Origin: Synechococcus sp. CBW1108
Lineage (GTDB): Bacteria > Cyanobacteriota > Cyanobacteriia > PCC-6307 > Cyanobiaceae
Direction: 5' to 3'
DNA: 64,000 nt
NCBI RefSeq assembly: GCF_015840335.1
Contig: NZ_CP060395.1
Coordinates: forward strand, 2,269,277-2,333,276
The notes beneath the pieces were generated by a model. That model had not been told where the DNA came from and did no database searches. It saw only the letters and a list, made by a program, of their open reading frames with translations. Positions 37,577 to 48,561 of the stretch are shown here, piece after piece (position 1 is the first letter of the stretch; each line of letters begins with the position of its first letter). A program made the position numbers and the translations under genes.

Positions 37577-38512
37577 TCAGACGATGCCTTCTGCGGCCTG
37601 GACTTTCTCCACCTGACGCTTCTTGAGCACCAGCATGATCTGGGCCAGGGCGATGGCGGCGAAGAAGGCCAGCAGCCCGTAGATCCGCACCGGGTTCTGG
37701 AGCACCACCTCCGCATCGAGCTGGCCAAAGCCGCCGACGTTGGGATCGTTGGTGATGGCCGCACCGGCCGTGACCGCATCGCCCACGGCGACCGTCAGGG
37801 AGGGGCCGGCGGGCACGGTTTCGGTGGCCGTGCTGCCATCAGGGGCGGTGATCTCCACCAGGGAGGAGCCATTGTCTCCGGCGCTGATGGCCGAAACGCT
37901 GCCAGTCACAGGCGCATTGAACACACCGTTATTGCTCTTTTCACCGGTGGGGTACACCTGGCCCCGGCCCCGGTTGCCGCCCACGTGGATTTGATATTTA
38001 CCGAAGTGGATGCTGCTGTCGGTGGCCGGATCTGGGGAGAGGATCGGGAAGACGATCTCTTGGTGCTGATCCCCCGGGAGGGGACCAACTAGCAGGATGT
38101 TGGGCTGGTCGTCGGAGTATTGGGTGTAGTAGATGCCTGCTGTCTCCTCCTTCAATTCATCGCTGAGCCGGTCTTGGGGGGCCAGGGTGAAGCCATCGGG
38201 AAGCATCACAACCGCACCTACGTTCAGACCTGCGGGGCTGCCGTCACCGGACACCTGCTGCACGCTGGTGTCGTAGGGGATCTCCACCACCGCCTTGAAG
38301 ACGGTGTCGGGGAAGATGGCCTGGGGCACTTCGATTCGGGTGGCCTTCTTGGCCAGATGGCAGTTGGCGCAAACGATCTTGCCGGTGGCTTCCCGCGGGC
38401 TGGCGTAGTTCTGCTGGGCCCAGAAGGGGTAGGCCCAGCTGGGGCTGGCGCCGGTTAAAAGCACGGCAAAGGCGATCAGGGAGCCGAACAGCAGGGAGAG
38501 GGAACGACGCAT
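37577..38512 (-). CDS. petA: apocytochrome f
   Basis: 311 residues. Signal peptide ([16 protein letters not shown] to SPSWA), mature N-terminus [10 protein letters not shown] with axial Tyr, haem site VCANCHLAK, and a single C-terminal membrane anchor ([19 protein letters not shown]). Cytochrome f of the b6f complex hands electrons to plastocyanin or cytochrome c6. An ATG at 38512 is preferred over the GTG one codon upstream. Follows petC after about 46 bases. Confidence 0.96.
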   Translation of the reverse strand: MRRSLSLLFGSLIAFAVLLTGASPSWAYPFWAQQNYASPREATGKIVCANCHLAKKATRIEVPQAIFPDTVFKAVVEIPYDTSVQQVSGDGSPAGLNVGAVVMLPDGFTLAPQDRLSDELKEETAGIYYTQYSDDQPNILLVGPLPGDQHQEIVFPILSPDPATDSSIHFGKYQIHVGGNRGRGQVYPTGEKSNNGVFNAPVTGSVSAISAGDNGSSLVEITAPDGSTATETVPAGPSLTVAVGDAVTAGAAITNDPNVGGFGQLDAEVVLQNPVRIYGLLAFFAAIALAQIMLVLKKRQVEKVQAAEGIV

Positions 38513-38558
38513 CACGGGATCAGGCGACAGACGGGAAGGGGAAATGGGGATCGGGGGA

Positions 38559-39119
38559 TCAGGCCCACCAGGGCTTGTCGCCGGTGCGGAAGTCGGTTTC
38601 GCTCCACTGGCTCATGAAGACGGTGTCGTTTTCCACCGCAACGTGGGACAGGGCCAGGGAGAGCGGGGCCGGGCCGCGCACCACCTTGCCGGTGGCGTCG
38701 TACTGGGAGCCGTGGCAGGGGCACATGAACTTATTGGCGCCGCTGTTCCAGGGCACCACGCAGCCCAGGTGGGTGCAGATGGCGTTGATGCCGTAGCTGC
38801 CGATGGCATCGCTTCCCTCCACCAGCAGGTAGGTGGGGTCACCCTTGAGTCCCTGCACCAGGCTGCGGTCGCCTTCCTTGTGGGTGCTGAGCCAGCCGCT
38901 GGCCGTAACTGTGTTGCCCAGCTCATCCTTGGCGGTGGTGCCGCCGCCGCTGCCTGCTGCCTTGGGGGGGATGAAGTAGCGGGCCACCGGATAGAGGGCG
39001 CCCAGGGCTACGCCAGTAACCGACCCGAAGGTCAGCAGATTCATGAACTGCCGACGACCCATTCCGGGGACATCACCATTTGAAGCGCCAGTGGAAGCGC
39101 TCGCAGGCAGCTGGGTCAT
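38559..39119 (-). CDS. petC: Rieske iron-sulfur protein of cytochrome b6f
   Basis: 186 residues. A twin-arginine-like [16 protein letters not shown] leads into the membrane anchor; the 2Fe-2S ligands are [10 protein letters not shown] and CPCHGSQYD. The ATG at 39119 is chosen. petC-petA-lgt-cobM form one minus-strand run. Export and insertion need the Tat system, and tatC is 500 bases away on the same strand. Confidence 0.96.
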   Translation of the reverse strand: MTQLPASASTGASNGDVPGMGRRQFMNLLTFGSVTGVALGALYPVARYFIPPKAAGSGGGTTAKDELGNTVTASGWLSTHKEGDRSLVQGLKGDPTYLLVEGSDAIGSYGINAICTHLGCVVPWNSGANKFMCPCHGSQYDATGKVVRGPAPLSLALSHVAVENDTVFMSQWSETDFRTGDKPWWA

Positions 39120-39275
39120 GTCGGCTTGCCGGGACAACGTATTGCCCATTATGAACCTTGCCTGTGCGGTCAGGAGCCCGCCTGGGGCCTCTCAGCGGTG
39201 GCTGCAACATGCTGTTGTGCAATCCCTTGCCGCCAGCGTCGCGTGAGCCCTGGTCTGCCCCTGCCCCCCAGCCCC

Positions 39276-39617
39276 ATGCCGGTTCCCGGCGAAGGCGATG
39301 GAACTCTCTCGGGCCAGGAGGTTTGGGACCTGTTGCTGGCCCGCTGGCAGGTTTCCTACGATCTCCAGCTGGTGCAGCGGCGAGGCCGCATCTATTTGCA
39401 GGTGATGTGGGCCTACCTGGAGCAGCAGTCCTTTCCGCTGAGCCAGGAGGGTTACCTCCTCAAGCTCGAAGAGCTCAGCGGGCTGCTCAATGGTCTGGGG
39501 GTGGCGGGCCAGGTGCGGCACTGGCTGCTCACCACCACCGACAAGCCCAGGCAGGGGCGGGCGATGGGACTGGCCTTAGAGATTCCTGCCGGGCGAGCAA
39601 GCGAGTTTCTGCTCTGA
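39276..39617 (+). CDS. DUF3067-family protein
   Basis: About 113 residues. A soluble alpha/beta protein with GQEVWDLLLARWQVSYDLQL, RGRIYLQVMWAYLEQQSFPL, and LLKLEELSGLLNGLGVAGQV, which matches the cyanobacterial/plastid DUF3067 family of unknown function. Start uncertain: the ATG at 39276 and a GTG at 39243 are both possible. Divergent from petC, convergent with tatC. Confidence 0.75.
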   Translation: MPVPGEGDGTLSGQEVWDLLLARWQVSYDLQLVQRRGRIYLQVMWAYLEQQSFPLSQEGYLLKLEELSGLLNGLGVAGQVRHWLLTTTDKPRQGRAMGLALEIPAGRASEFLL

Positions 39618-39627
39618 ATCGGGCTGC

Positions 39628-40443
39628 TCAGGCGGGGCGCAGCCTTTCACTCAGGGCCACCAGGGCGATGCCCACCAGGTAGAGGGCCGTGATGGCGCCG
39701 GAGAGCAGCAGCATGGTCACCGGATCGGTGGAGGGGGTGAGTACGGCCCCGGCCAGGGCACTTGCCAGCACCACCCAGCGCCAGCCCGAGATCATGGCCT
39801 TGGCCTGCACCAGCCCCAGCGCACCCAGTAGCAGCTGCAACACGGGCAACTGGAAGGCCAGGCCCGTGGCCACCATCAGCAGCAGCACGAAATCCAGGTA
39901 GCGCTCAATCGACCAGCTCGGCTCCACCACGTCAGCGCCGTAGCTCACCAGGAAGTTCAGGGCCGCAGGCACCAGGGCCCACCAGGCGAAGGCCAGCCCG
40001 GCCGCAAACAGCACCGCTGAGCCCGCCACCGCCGGCGCCACCAGTCGCCGCTCCCTGCGGCTCAGACCTGGCAACACAAAGGACAGCCCCTCGTAGAGCA
40101 CGTAGGGGAGGGCCAGGCTGAGCCCCGCGTAGCCAGCCACCTTCAGCGATACGAACAGAAATTCCCCTGGCGCCAGCTGCAGAAAGCGGATGCCCTCGGC
40201 AGGCATTTCCAGCAGGCGCACCAGTGGCTTGACCGCCAGCAGGCAGCCAGCGGCGCCCAGGAGCACCGCCAGCAGGCTGCGCAGCACCCGCCGGCGCAGC
40301 TCCTCGAGATGGTCCACCAGGCTCATCTCCACCTCCCCAGGAAACTCCTCGAGGTTTGGTTGGCTGGCCAGCCGGATGGGGGGCGGAGCTGGCTGGGGCA
40401 GATCCGCTCTCCCTGGTTTGGCTGGATCGGATTCGGCGCTCAT
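39628..40443 (-). CDS. tatC: Sec-independent protein translocase TatC
   Basis: 271 residues, six helices, with a Pro-rich extension of about 35 residues before the core. Signatures: SLVDHLEELRRRVLRSLLAV, FVLPGLSRRERRLVAP and LTPSTDPVTMLLLSG. It is the receptor for folded twin-arginine substrates such as the Rieske protein nearby. Its ATG overlaps the rqcH stop (ATGA). Confidence 0.94.
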   Translation of the reverse strand: MSAESDPAKPGRADLPQPAPPPIRLASQPNLEEFPGEVEMSLVDHLEELRRRVLRSLLAVLLGAAGCLLAVKPLVRLLEMPAEGIRFLQLAPGEFLFVSLKVAGYAGLSLALPYVLYEGLSFVLPGLSRRERRLVAPAVAGSAVLFAAGLAFAWWALVPAALNFLVSYGADVVEPSWSIERYLDFVLLLMVATGLAFQLPVLQLLLGALGLVQAKAMISGWRWVVLASALAGAVLTPSTDPVTMLLLSGAITALYLVGIALVALSERLRPA

Positions 40444-42140
40444 GGTGACAGTCCCCCAAGCAGGCTAAGAGCGCGCTGGGGCTCGCCCCAGAGCACGGTG
40501 CCGCCGCGATGGCGCACCGTACCGGGCGCGGCCCCGGGGATGCGCTGTAGGTCTTCGGTGGGAACCATCACCACCGGGACCCGCAGGTTGCCCCGGCCGC
40601 GGCTGAAGTGGGCCGCCAGATCTGCGGCGGCCTGCAGATCGCCCTCGTTGGCCAGCCGCTGGGAACTCTTCAGCACCACATGGCTCCCCGGCACTTCCTG
40701 GGCATGGAACCAAAGATCTCCGCGGCGGGCCTGCCGGAGGCTGATCCAGTCGTTTTGGCGGTGGTTGCGCCCCACCTGCAGGGGCAGGCCGGAAGCGGTG
40801 TGCAGTTCCAGGGGCTGGGGCACGCCCTCGACCACGGAGCCGGGCCGGGCCCGGCGGGGCACGCTGCGGCCAGGTCCACTGCCTTGCCCAGATAAACCGC
40901 CCAGCCCAGGCAAACTACCCAGCGCTTCTAGGTCAGCGGCCAGGCCCAGCACCTGGTTGAGGTTTTCGGCCTGATCGAGATAGGTGAGGCTTGCCTCCAA
41001 CCAGGCCAGCCGCTGGTGGTGCAGCTCCAGCCGCGGAGTGATCGCCGCCACGGAGCGGCGGCGTTTGCGGGCGGTTTTGTAGAGCTTCTGGGCTGCGTCG
41101 ATGCACTGGCGGCTGGGTTGGATCTGGCTGAGGAGGGCGTCGGCCTGATGCTGCAGGACGTCGGCCTCGGCAACTGCCGCCAGCAGGGCCTCCTGTTCCC
41201 GGGCCTGACGGGTTTCTTTGGCGGCGACAGCCTCGAGCCGGTGGCGCAGTTGCTGTCGATGGTGCAGCAGGGCGCTGGCCTCCAGCTGCTCGCTGAAATA
41301 GGCGGCCAGGCCCCGGTTGATCCCCTGGGGCTCCTGCGGGCACAGTTTGCCCCAGCAGCGGTAGCCCTGCGGCTCGATGTGCCAGCAGAACTGCTCCCCT
41401 GCAACGGCGTCGAGCCACTGGCGCCATAGCTGCCAAAGCAGCTGCCATTGGGCTGGGCTGAGCCCGCCCACCTCGAGCTCCCCCCAACCCGGCGGCAGCA
41501 GCTGACGCAGCAAGGCCGGGCTCATTCCCTGGTAGGCGTCCCTCAGGGCCTGCTGCAGCGGCAGGGGCACCAGGCTCAGCCGTCTCTGCCAGCTCTGGAA
41601 GCTCTCCTCGAGCCGCGGGGGCTCGCCGGCCAGGGGGGGCGGGGGCTGGTAGGGATCCCCCGTGCCGATTGGCCGCAGGCGCGATTGCTTCGGTTTCACC
41701 TGGCGGGCCAGAGCCACCACCTGGCGCTCGCCATCCAGCAGCAGCAGGTTGCTGTGGCGCCCCATCAGTTCCACCACCAGCCAGCCCAGCACGGGCTCGC
41801 CAGGGCGTCGGGCGAAGCCAAGCTCCACCACCCGCTCCCAGCCCTGCTGGAGAATTTCCACCAGGGCCAGCCCCCGCAGGCCATGCTGCAATTGCTGGGC
41901 CAGGGTGCTGCCATCGCCCTGGCGGGGCGGCGCTGGGATCGTGTGCAGACGGGCAGCTTCCGCCTGCCAGCTGAGCTCGAGCCAGTGGGGCCCGCTGAGG
42001 CTGCGCAGGCTGAGTTGCAGGGTGTGGGGGCTGGATTGTTGGGCCTTCTCGAAGCGGCTGGGCAGTAGTAGTGGCCGCCATTCAGCCAGCAGCGCCCGCA
42101 GGGTCGTCACGTCCACTGCCTGCAGGCGAGAGGGGGCCAT
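40440..42140 (-). CDS. rqcH: NFACT-family protein (RqcH/Rqc2 homologue)
   Basis: 566 residues: NFACT-N ([40 protein letters not shown]), a central coiled-coil/HhH region ([20 protein letters not shown]), and the NFACT-R domain ([18 protein letters not shown]). In bacteria RqcH adds alanine tails to nascent chains on split 50S subunits. Older annotation as fibronectin-binding is misleading. Coupled with tatC. Confidence 0.88.
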   Translation of the reverse strand: MAPSRLQAVDVTTLRALLAEWRPLLLPSRFEKAQQSSPHTLQLSLRSLSGPHWLELSWQAEAARLHTIPAPPRQGDGSTLAQQLQHGLRGLALVEILQQGWERVVELGFARRPGEPVLGWLVVELMGRHSNLLLLDGERQVVALARQVKPKQSRLRPIGTGDPYQPPPPLAGEPPRLEESFQSWQRRLSLVPLPLQQALRDAYQGMSPALLRQLLPPGWGELEVGGLSPAQWQLLWQLWRQWLDAVAGEQFCWHIEPQGYRCWGKLCPQEPQGINRGLAAYFSEQLEASALLHHRQQLRHRLEAVAAKETRQAREQEALLAAVAEADVLQHQADALLSQIQPSRQCIDAAQKLYKTARKRRRSVAAITPRLELHHQRLAWLEASLTYLDQAENLNQVLGLAADLEALGSLPGLGGLSGQGSGPGRSVPRRARPGSVVEGVPQPLELHTASGLPLQVGRNHRQNDWISLRQARRGDLWFHAQEVPGSHVVLKSSQRLANEGDLQAAADLAAHFSRGRGNLRVPVVMVPTEDLQRIPGAAPGTVRHRGGTVLWGEPQRALSLLGGLSP

Positions 42141-42190
42141 GGGCAGGGCAGGGGCTTCGAGGCTGGCTTCTACTCTGCAGGCCAGAGCTG

Positions 42191-42763
42191 ATGTCTGCCA
42201 TGAGCGCCCTGCCCGGCCGCCTCACCCTGATCACCGGCCCCAGTGGGGTTGGCAAGGGCACCCTGGTGAAGGGATTGCTGGAGAGGCACCCAGAGATCTG
42301 GCTCTCCATCTCGGCCACCACCCGGGGCCCCCGGGCCGGCGAGGTGGATGGTGAGCACTATTTTTTCCTGAGTAGGGATGCCTTTGAGCGGCAAGTGGCC
42401 GGGGCGGGCTTCCTGGAGTGGGCTGAATTTGCCGGCAACCTCTACGGCACCCCCCGTCAGCCGGTGGAGGCCCAACTTGCAGCTGGCCGGCCCGTGCTGC
42501 TGGAAATTGAGCTGGAGGGGGCCCGGCAGGTGCGCAGGAGCTTTGGCGCCGGATTCCAGATTTTCGTGGAGCCGCCCAGCTTCAAGGAGCTGGAACGCCG
42601 CATCCGGGGCCGCGGCAGTGACAGTGAGGACTCAATCGCTCGCCGCCTGGAGCGGGCCCGCATTGAACTGGCGGCAGCCCCGGAATTCGACGCCAGGCTG
42701 CTGAACGGCAACCTGGAAGAGGCCCTTGCTCAGCTGGAGCAGCTGATGGGCCTGAACGGCTAG
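42191..42763 (+). CDS. gmk: guanylate kinase
   Basis: 190 residues. P-loop [29 protein letters not shown], and the GMP-site FAGNLYGTP. Phosphorylates GMP to GDP. An ATG at 42191 is preferred; the longer frame overlaps rqcH. The stop region carries a 20-bp repeat that runs to the psaJ stop. Confidence 0.93.
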   Translation: MSAMSALPGRLTLITGPSGVGKGTLVKGLLERHPEIWLSISATTRGPRAGEVDGEHYFFLSRDAFERQVAGAGFLEWAEFAGNLYGTPRQPVEAQLAAGRPVLLEIELEGARQVRRSFGAGFQIFVEPPSFKELERRIRGRGSDSEDSIARRLERARIELAAAPEFDARLLNGNLEEALAQLEQLMGLNG

Positions 42764-42791
42764 GCCGCGGTCTGAACTGCTAGGCCGCGGT
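42752..42791. repeat. 20-bp tandem repeat, 2 units, spanning gmk and psaJ stops
   Basis: ctgaa(c)ggctaggccgcggt-type units at 42752 and 42772, 19 of 20 bases identical. The first unit contains the gmk TAG; the second ends at the psaJ stop. The period is not a multiple of three, as is possible only outside coding sequence. Confidence 0.9.
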
Positions 42792-42907
42792 CAGAGCGGA
42801 TGGAAGAGCAGGTCGGGGAAGAAGCGGTTGAACTCGATCAGGATGCCGGCCGTGATGGTGAACCAGACGGCGGCAAAAACCGGAGCGGTGGTGAGGAACT
42901 TTTTCAT
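42791..42907 (-). CDS. psaJ: photosystem I reaction centre subunit IX (PsaJ)
   Basis: A 38-residue gene. It reads [20 protein letters not shown] followed by [18 protein letters not shown], with one membrane helix and the typical NRFFPD end; ATG at 42907, stop at 42791-42793. The protein helps to hold PsaF and nearby chlorophylls. It follows psaF on the same strand after 59 bases, the usual psaF-psaJ order. Confidence 0.95.
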   Translation of the reverse strand: MKKFLTTAPVFAAVWFTITAGILIEFNRFFPDLLFHPL

Positions 42908-42945
42908 GGTTGAAATTCAGGACAGGACGGGTCGCAGTTCGAAGT

Positions 42946-42981
42946 TGCTCAGCGTGGCGAAACTGCTCAGCGTGGCGAAAC
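42946..42981. repeat. 18-bp perfect tandem repeat, 2 units, across the psaF stop
   Basis: tgctcagcgtggcgaaac at 42946-42963 and 42964-42981, identical. The second unit holds the psaF stop (42967-42969), so the first is an extra copy just past it in the psaF-psaJ spacer. Confidence 0.93.
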
Positions 42982-43461
42982 CGTGACCTTGTCGTCGGAT
43001 TCGAGCAGCTTGCCGCTGGTGAGTTCGCCAAAGGCGGCCAGGGGCCAGGTGGCGGCGGCCAGGGTGCTCTTGAAGGCCAGCGGCAGATCGATCTGGATCT
43101 CTTTCATGGTGGCGTCCTTGTCGCCCCGGATCGCCCGCAGGTAGTTGCGACCAGCCCAGCCGATGCAACCGGCTATGTATAGGAAGGCAATACCCGGGAT
43201 CATGAAGTCGCCGGCGTGGCTCCAGCGACCGTCCACGATCAGGTGGGGCAGGCCATCGGCACCGCAAACGGCCTGGCTGTACATGGCAAAACGGGCCTTG
43301 GCCTGCTCAGTTTTGGCGGTGGCGGCCCGCTGCTGAAAGCGGGCGCTTTCGGAGCAGGGGGTCAGGCCCGCCACGTCCGCATGGGCCATGGGGGCAAAGC
43401 CGACCAACAGGAAGGCTGAGAGCAGAACTGCGAAGAGTCTGGGGGAGATAAAACGGCGCAT
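42967..43461 (-). CDS. psaF: photosystem I subunit III (PsaF)
   Basis: 164 residues. Signal peptide ([20 protein letters not shown] to AHA), then [40 protein letters not shown], and a membrane segment near [18 protein letters not shown]. PsaF is the lumenal docking subunit for plastocyanin or cytochrome c6 in green lineages and supports PsaJ. ATG at 43461 chosen over an in-frame start ten codons upstream. Confidence 0.95.
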   Translation of the reverse strand: MRRFISPRLFAVLLSAFLLVGFAPMAHADVAGLTPCSESARFQQRAATAKTEQAKARFAMYSQAVCGADGLPHLIVDGRWSHAGDFMIPGIAFLYIAGCIGWAGRNYLRAIRGDKDATMKEIQIDLPLAFKSTLAAATWPLAAFGELTSGKLLESDDKVTVSPR

Positions 43462-43522
43462 CAGACGCGGGGCCGCGGGGCAGGATGTCACCCACGGACA
43501 GTACGGGAGCTCCCCAGCTCAG

Positions 43523-44584
43523 ATGCCCACGGTTCTTGCCCTCGAAACAAGTTGTGACGAGTCGGCGGCAGCGATTGTGCGCGACCGGACGCTGCTGGCC
43601 AGTGCCCTGGCTTCCCAGGTGGAAGAGCACGCCCGCTGGGGGGGTGTGGTGCCCGAAATCGCCTCCCGTCGCCATGTGGAGGCCTTGCCCCAGCTGATCG
43701 CCCAGGTGTGCCTTGAAAGCGATGTCGCCCTGGCCGACCTCGACGGCATTGCCGCCACCGTTGCCCCCGGCTTGGTGGGGGCCCTGCTGGTGGCGTCTGT
43801 GACAGGTCGCACCCTGGCTCGCCTCTTTGCCAAGCCCTTTGTGGCCGTGCACCATCTGGAGGGTCACCTCTGCTCGGTGCAGCTGGGGGAGCCACTGCCG
43901 CCCGGCCCATACCTGGTGCTGCTGGTCAGCGGTGGCCACACCGAACTGCTGCGGGTCGATGGGCCCGGCCGCTATCTGCGCCTGGGCCGGAGCCATGACG
44001 ATGCGGCCGGAGAGGCTTTTGACAAGGTGGCCCGGCTGCTGGGCCTGGCCTATCCGGGCGGTCCGGCGATCGAGGCCGCTGGCCGGGAGGGCGATCCCAG
44101 CCGCTTTGCCCTGCCCAAGGGCCGGGTATCTCGCCCGGAGGGGGGCTATTACCCCTACGACTTCAGTTTCAGTGGCCTCAAGACGGCGATGTTGCGCCAG
44201 GTCCGGGCCCTGGAGCAGGCCAGGCCCGCTGAGCCCCTGCCCCTGGCCGATCTGGCGGCCAGCTTCGAGCAGGTGGTGGCGGAGGTGTTGGTGGAGCGGA
44301 GTTGCCGCTGCGCCCGGGAGCAGGGACTTGAAACCCTGGTGTTGGTTGGGGGAGTGGCAGCCAACAGGCGGCTGCGGGCCCTGCTGGAGCAGAGCTGCCG
44401 GCGGGATGGCCTGGCCTGGCGGGTGGCGCCGCTGGCCTACTGCACCGACAACGCAGCCATGATCGGCCTGGCGGCTGCCCAGCGGCTGGCGGCCGGTCAG
44501 ACCAGCTCCCTGGAGCTGGGGGTTGGGGCCCGAATGCCGCTGGAGCAGGCAGATCGGCTCTATGAACACCCTGGATGCTTTTAA
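43523..44584 (+). CDS. tsaD: tRNA N6-threonylcarbamoyladenosine transferase
   Basis: 353 residues, ASKHA fold: [15 protein letters not shown], the metal-binding [30 protein letters not shown] and [16 protein letters not shown]. It transfers the threonylcarbamoyl group to A37 of ANN-decoding tRNAs. The ATG at 43523 fits the family start; the longer frame overlaps psaF antisense. Confidence 0.95.
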   Translation: MPTVLALETSCDESAAAIVRDRTLLASALASQVEEHARWGGVVPEIASRRHVEALPQLIAQVCLESDVALADLDGIAATVAPGLVGALLVASVTGRTLARLFAKPFVAVHHLEGHLCSVQLGEPLPPGPYLVLLVSGGHTELLRVDGPGRYLRLGRSHDDAAGEAFDKVARLLGLAYPGGPAIEAAGREGDPSRFALPKGRVSRPEGGYYPYDFSFSGLKTAMLRQVRALEQARPAEPLPLADLAASFEQVVAEVLVERSCRCAREQGLETLVLVGGVAANRRLRALLEQSCRRDGLAWRVAPLAYCTDNAAMIGLAAAQRLAAGQTSSLELGVGARMPLEQADRLYEHPGCF

Positions 44585-44628
44585 TGCAATGCCCGTAGGC
44601 TGGTAACCCTGCGGATCGGTGCGGTGCC

Positions 44629-44868
44629 ATGACCCCCCTCGACGGCGAGAGCGATCCCCTGGAGCGTCCTGCTCCCACGTCACACTCCCCTGTTCAAGTA
44701 GCTGGCGAGCCCAGTCATGTCGCTGGCGAAGAGGTGCCGCCAACCGAGCTGAACGCCTGGCGCCGTGGTTTCACTCCCCAGGCTGAGATCTGGAATGGTC
44801 GCCTGGCGATGGTTGGGCTTTCGGTGGGACTTTCAGTTCTGGTGGTGGCCCGGTTGGCCAGCCGCTGA
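44629..44868 (+). CDS. high-light-inducible (HLIP)-type chlorophyll-binding protein
   Basis: 79 residues: polar, acidic N-terminus of about 45, then FTPQAEIWNGRLAMVGLSVG and a single helix. The ExxNGRxAM motif binds chlorophyll in one-helix LHC relatives. Function is photoprotection or chlorophyll safe-keeping. 44 bases downstream of tsaD; convergent with pilT. Confidence 0.88.
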   Translation: MTPLDGESDPLERPAPTSHSPVQVAGEPSHVAGEEVPPTELNAWRRGFTPQAEIWNGRLAMVGLSVGLSVLVVARLASR

Positions 44869-44898
44869 CTATCTATCGCTGCATATTTTTCCTGAAAA

Positions 44899-46050
44899 TC
44901 AGTAGCGACCACGCAGGGCCTGGGCCAGTTCGTTGGCTTTGGGACTCTCGGCAATGGCGTCCACGGGGTTGACCCGGCCCTGCTCCACCAGGATCTGCAG
45001 GGATTGGTTGGCAGTCTGCATCCCGTCAAAGCCGCTGCGGCCCATTATTTGCTCGATGGCGTCGAGTTCGCCGCGCTGGATGTAGTCCTTGCAGGCGTCG
45101 GTGTTGATCAGGATGTCGTGGTAGGCGGCCCGTTTGCCGTCATTGGTTTTTATGAGCCCCTGGGCGATTACGCCCAGCAAGGTCTCCGATACTGCCCGGC
45201 GCACGCTCTCCTGCTCGCTGGGCGGGTACATGCCCAGCATCCGTTCCACCGTCTTGATGGCGGAGTTGGTATGGAGGGTGGCAAACAGCAGATGGCCGGT
45301 CTGGGAGGCCTCGATGGCGGTGTCCAGGGTTTCCCGGTCGCGAATCTCCCCGATCAGGATCACATCCGGATCCTCCCGCAGGGCTGCCCGCAGCGCTTTG
45401 GCAAACAGCTTGGTGTGCTGGCCCACCTCCCGCTGGCGAATCAGGGAGCGACGACTGACGTGCACAAACTCAACCGGATCCTCAATCGTGAGGATGTGCC
45501 GGCTCTGGTTGCTGTTGATCCAATCGACCATGGCCGCCATGGTGGTGCTCTTGCCAGAGCCGGTGGCTCCGCTCACCAGGACCATTCCCTTGGGCCTGCG
45601 GCAGAGCTCCTGCAGCACCGGCGGCAGGTTGAGGTCTTCGAGGCTGGCGATCTTCTGGGGGACCAGCCTCAGCACCATCGCGGGCCCCCGCAACGAATCC
45701 ATCAGGTTGATGCGCACCCGCACAAAGGGGAAGGCGTGGGAGCCGTCGTAGTCCTTATCGCGCTGGAAGCCGTCGATGGCGGCGGGGCTGAGCATCTCCC
45801 GCATCCAGCCGTTGAAGCGGGCCGCATCCGTGCTCGGCCAGCCGGTGCCTGTCATTTCCCCCCTGGCCCGGAAGCGGGGTTCCTCACCCACGCCGAGGTG
45901 CACATCGGAGAAGCCCTGCTCGTGGGCGATCCGCACGATGCCCTCCAGGTTGTCAGGCTGGCTGACGCTTTCGAAGCTGGGGCGGCTGGCGGCCGGCGGT
46001 GAGGGGGGCGCGGCCGGGAAGGGCGAGGGGGGAAAGGGGGATTGACTCAT
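44899..46050 (-). CDS. pilT: type IV pilus retraction ATPase PilT-like
   Basis: 383 residues. A Pro-rich N-terminus, then Walker A SGATGSGKSTTMAAM, Asp box LTIEDPVEFVH, Walker B LREDPDVILIGEIRD and His box GHLLFATLHTN. PilT retracts type IV pili and supports twitching or DNA uptake. Other pil genes are not in the window. Convergent with HLIP. Confidence 0.9.
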   Translation of the reverse strand: MSQSPFPPSPFPAAPPSPPAASRPSFESVSQPDNLEGIVRIAHEQGFSDVHLGVGEEPRFRARGEMTGTGWPSTDAARFNGWMREMLSPAAIDGFQRDKDYDGSHAFPFVRVRINLMDSLRGPAMVLRLVPQKIASLEDLNLPPVLQELCRRPKGMVLVSGATGSGKSTTMAAMVDWINSNQSRHILTIEDPVEFVHVSRRSLIRQREVGQHTKLFAKALRAALREDPDVILIGEIRDRETLDTAIEASQTGHLLFATLHTNSAIKTVERMLGMYPPSEQESVRRAVSETLLGVIAQGLIKTNDGKRAAYHDILINTDACKDYIQRGELDAIEQIMGRSGFDGMQTANQSLQILVEQGRVNPVDAIAESPKANELAQALRGRY

Positions 46051-46130
46051 GGGCCCAGCGGCGTTGCCCCAGCTTCGCGGCTGCGCTTCTGTCTGTCAGC
46101 CCCGGATTTCTTCCCGGATCTCTTGCCAGC

Positions 46131-46162
46131 GCCCTTCGTAGGATTAGCCCTTCGTAGGATCA
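46131..46162. repeat. 16-bp tandem repeat, 2 units, upstream of wecB
   Basis: gcccttcgtaggatta then gcccttcgtaggatca, 15 of 16 identical, ending 19 bases before the GTG of wecB. It is in the pilT/wecB divergent gap (131 bases), so it could affect promoter spacing. Confidence 0.88.
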
Positions 46163-46181
46163 GTAAGTCTGCAAAGCTTCG

Positions 46182-47308
<1,127 letters not shown>

Positions 47309-47312
<4 letters not shown>

Positions 47313-48517
47313 GGGCGTTTCTTGGCCCAGGGGGGCAGGTCGATGAACACCCGGGTGCCGCTCTTGAGCCCCGAGATTATCTGGGTGTCCTTGCCGCTGC
47401 TGATGCCCAGCTCCACCGGCTGGAAGGTGGGCTGGTTGTTCTTGCCCACCAGCAGGACTCCTGGGCGGCCCGATTCGGTCACGATCGCCACGGTGGGCAC
47501 CAGGGTTTCGGCCCGCACCTGGCCGGTTCGGAAGCCGATGTCGGCGGTCATGCCGATCCGCAGCTCGGGCGGCTCACCCACCAGGCGCAGCACCACATCG
47601 AAGGAGGTGACGTTGTTGATCTTGACGGCCCTTGGTGTGATCCGCAGCACCTTGGCCTCGAAGCGCTGGTCTGGAAAGGCATCCACCCGCACCGTGGCGC
47701 TTTGGCCCATGTGCACCCTGCCGATGTCGCTCTCGGGCACCTTGGCAATCACTTCCAGGCCCTGGGAGAGTTCCACGATCGAGGAGCTGGTGGCGCCTGC
47801 GGTGGCTGAGGCGGTGGTGGTGGGGGTCACAAAGGAACCGGGATCGGCGAAGCGCTGGCTGATCACGCCAGCAAAGGGGGCCCGCACCACCAGCTCGGCC
47901 AGCTCCACCCGGCGGGCTGCTAGCCGTTGACCAGCGGCGCGCACGCCAGCTTGATCCACCAGAAAGGTGCTGCGCACCCTGTTGTAGTCACTCAGGCTGA
48001 TGGCGTTCTGGCGATAGAGCCGCTCGTTGCGCTCCAGTTCGCTGCGGCTGCGCACCAGTTCGGCCTGGGCTGAGTTCAGCTGGGCCTGGAGCTCCCCCAA
48101 GCGGTCGTCGAGGTCACCGCGATCCATGCGGGCCAGGGCCTGGCCGCGTAGCACCTGGTCGCCCTCCTCCACATAGAGCTCTTCGATTACGCCTTGGCGT
48201 TTGGGGCTCACATTCACCCTTTTTTCAGCTGCCAGCTCGCCACTGACACTCACCACGCCAGGCAGGTTGCCGGAGGCGGCAAGCACGGTGTAAGTCGCCA
48301 GGCTGGCGCTGCTCGGGCCGCGCTGCCGCTGGATCAAGGCGATGCCAGCCACCAGCACCACCGCCGCAGCGGCCGCTGCCCACAGGCGCCGTTGCTTTTG
48401 CCAGGGCCGGCTTGGGCCAGGGCCGGGCCCGGAGATTGGCTTTGACGCTGCCGATGGGCTGGACACTGCCGGTGGCGGAGTGAGGGTGGGGATCAGCCTG
48501 GGGGCGAAGATCACCAT
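47309..48517 (-). CDS. RND/MacA-DevB-type efflux adaptor protein
   Basis: About 402 residues. A Pro-rich N-terminus, one membrane helix near 45-63 (LWAAAAAAVVLVAGIALI), then a split lipoyl domain (KRQGVIEELYVEEGDQVLRG and VVRAPFAGVISQRFADPGSF), a coiled-coil hairpin (SAQAELVRSRSELERNERLY) and beta-barrel/MP domains. It would link an inner-membrane pump to an outer-membrane channel. No pump gene is adjacent. ATG at 48517 chosen over the TTG at 48562. Divergent from ychF by 44 bases. Confidence 0.85.
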
Positions 48518-48561
48518 TTTCGCTGCTGGGAGCCCTCGCCTGCGGCCCGTAGATTTCAGCA

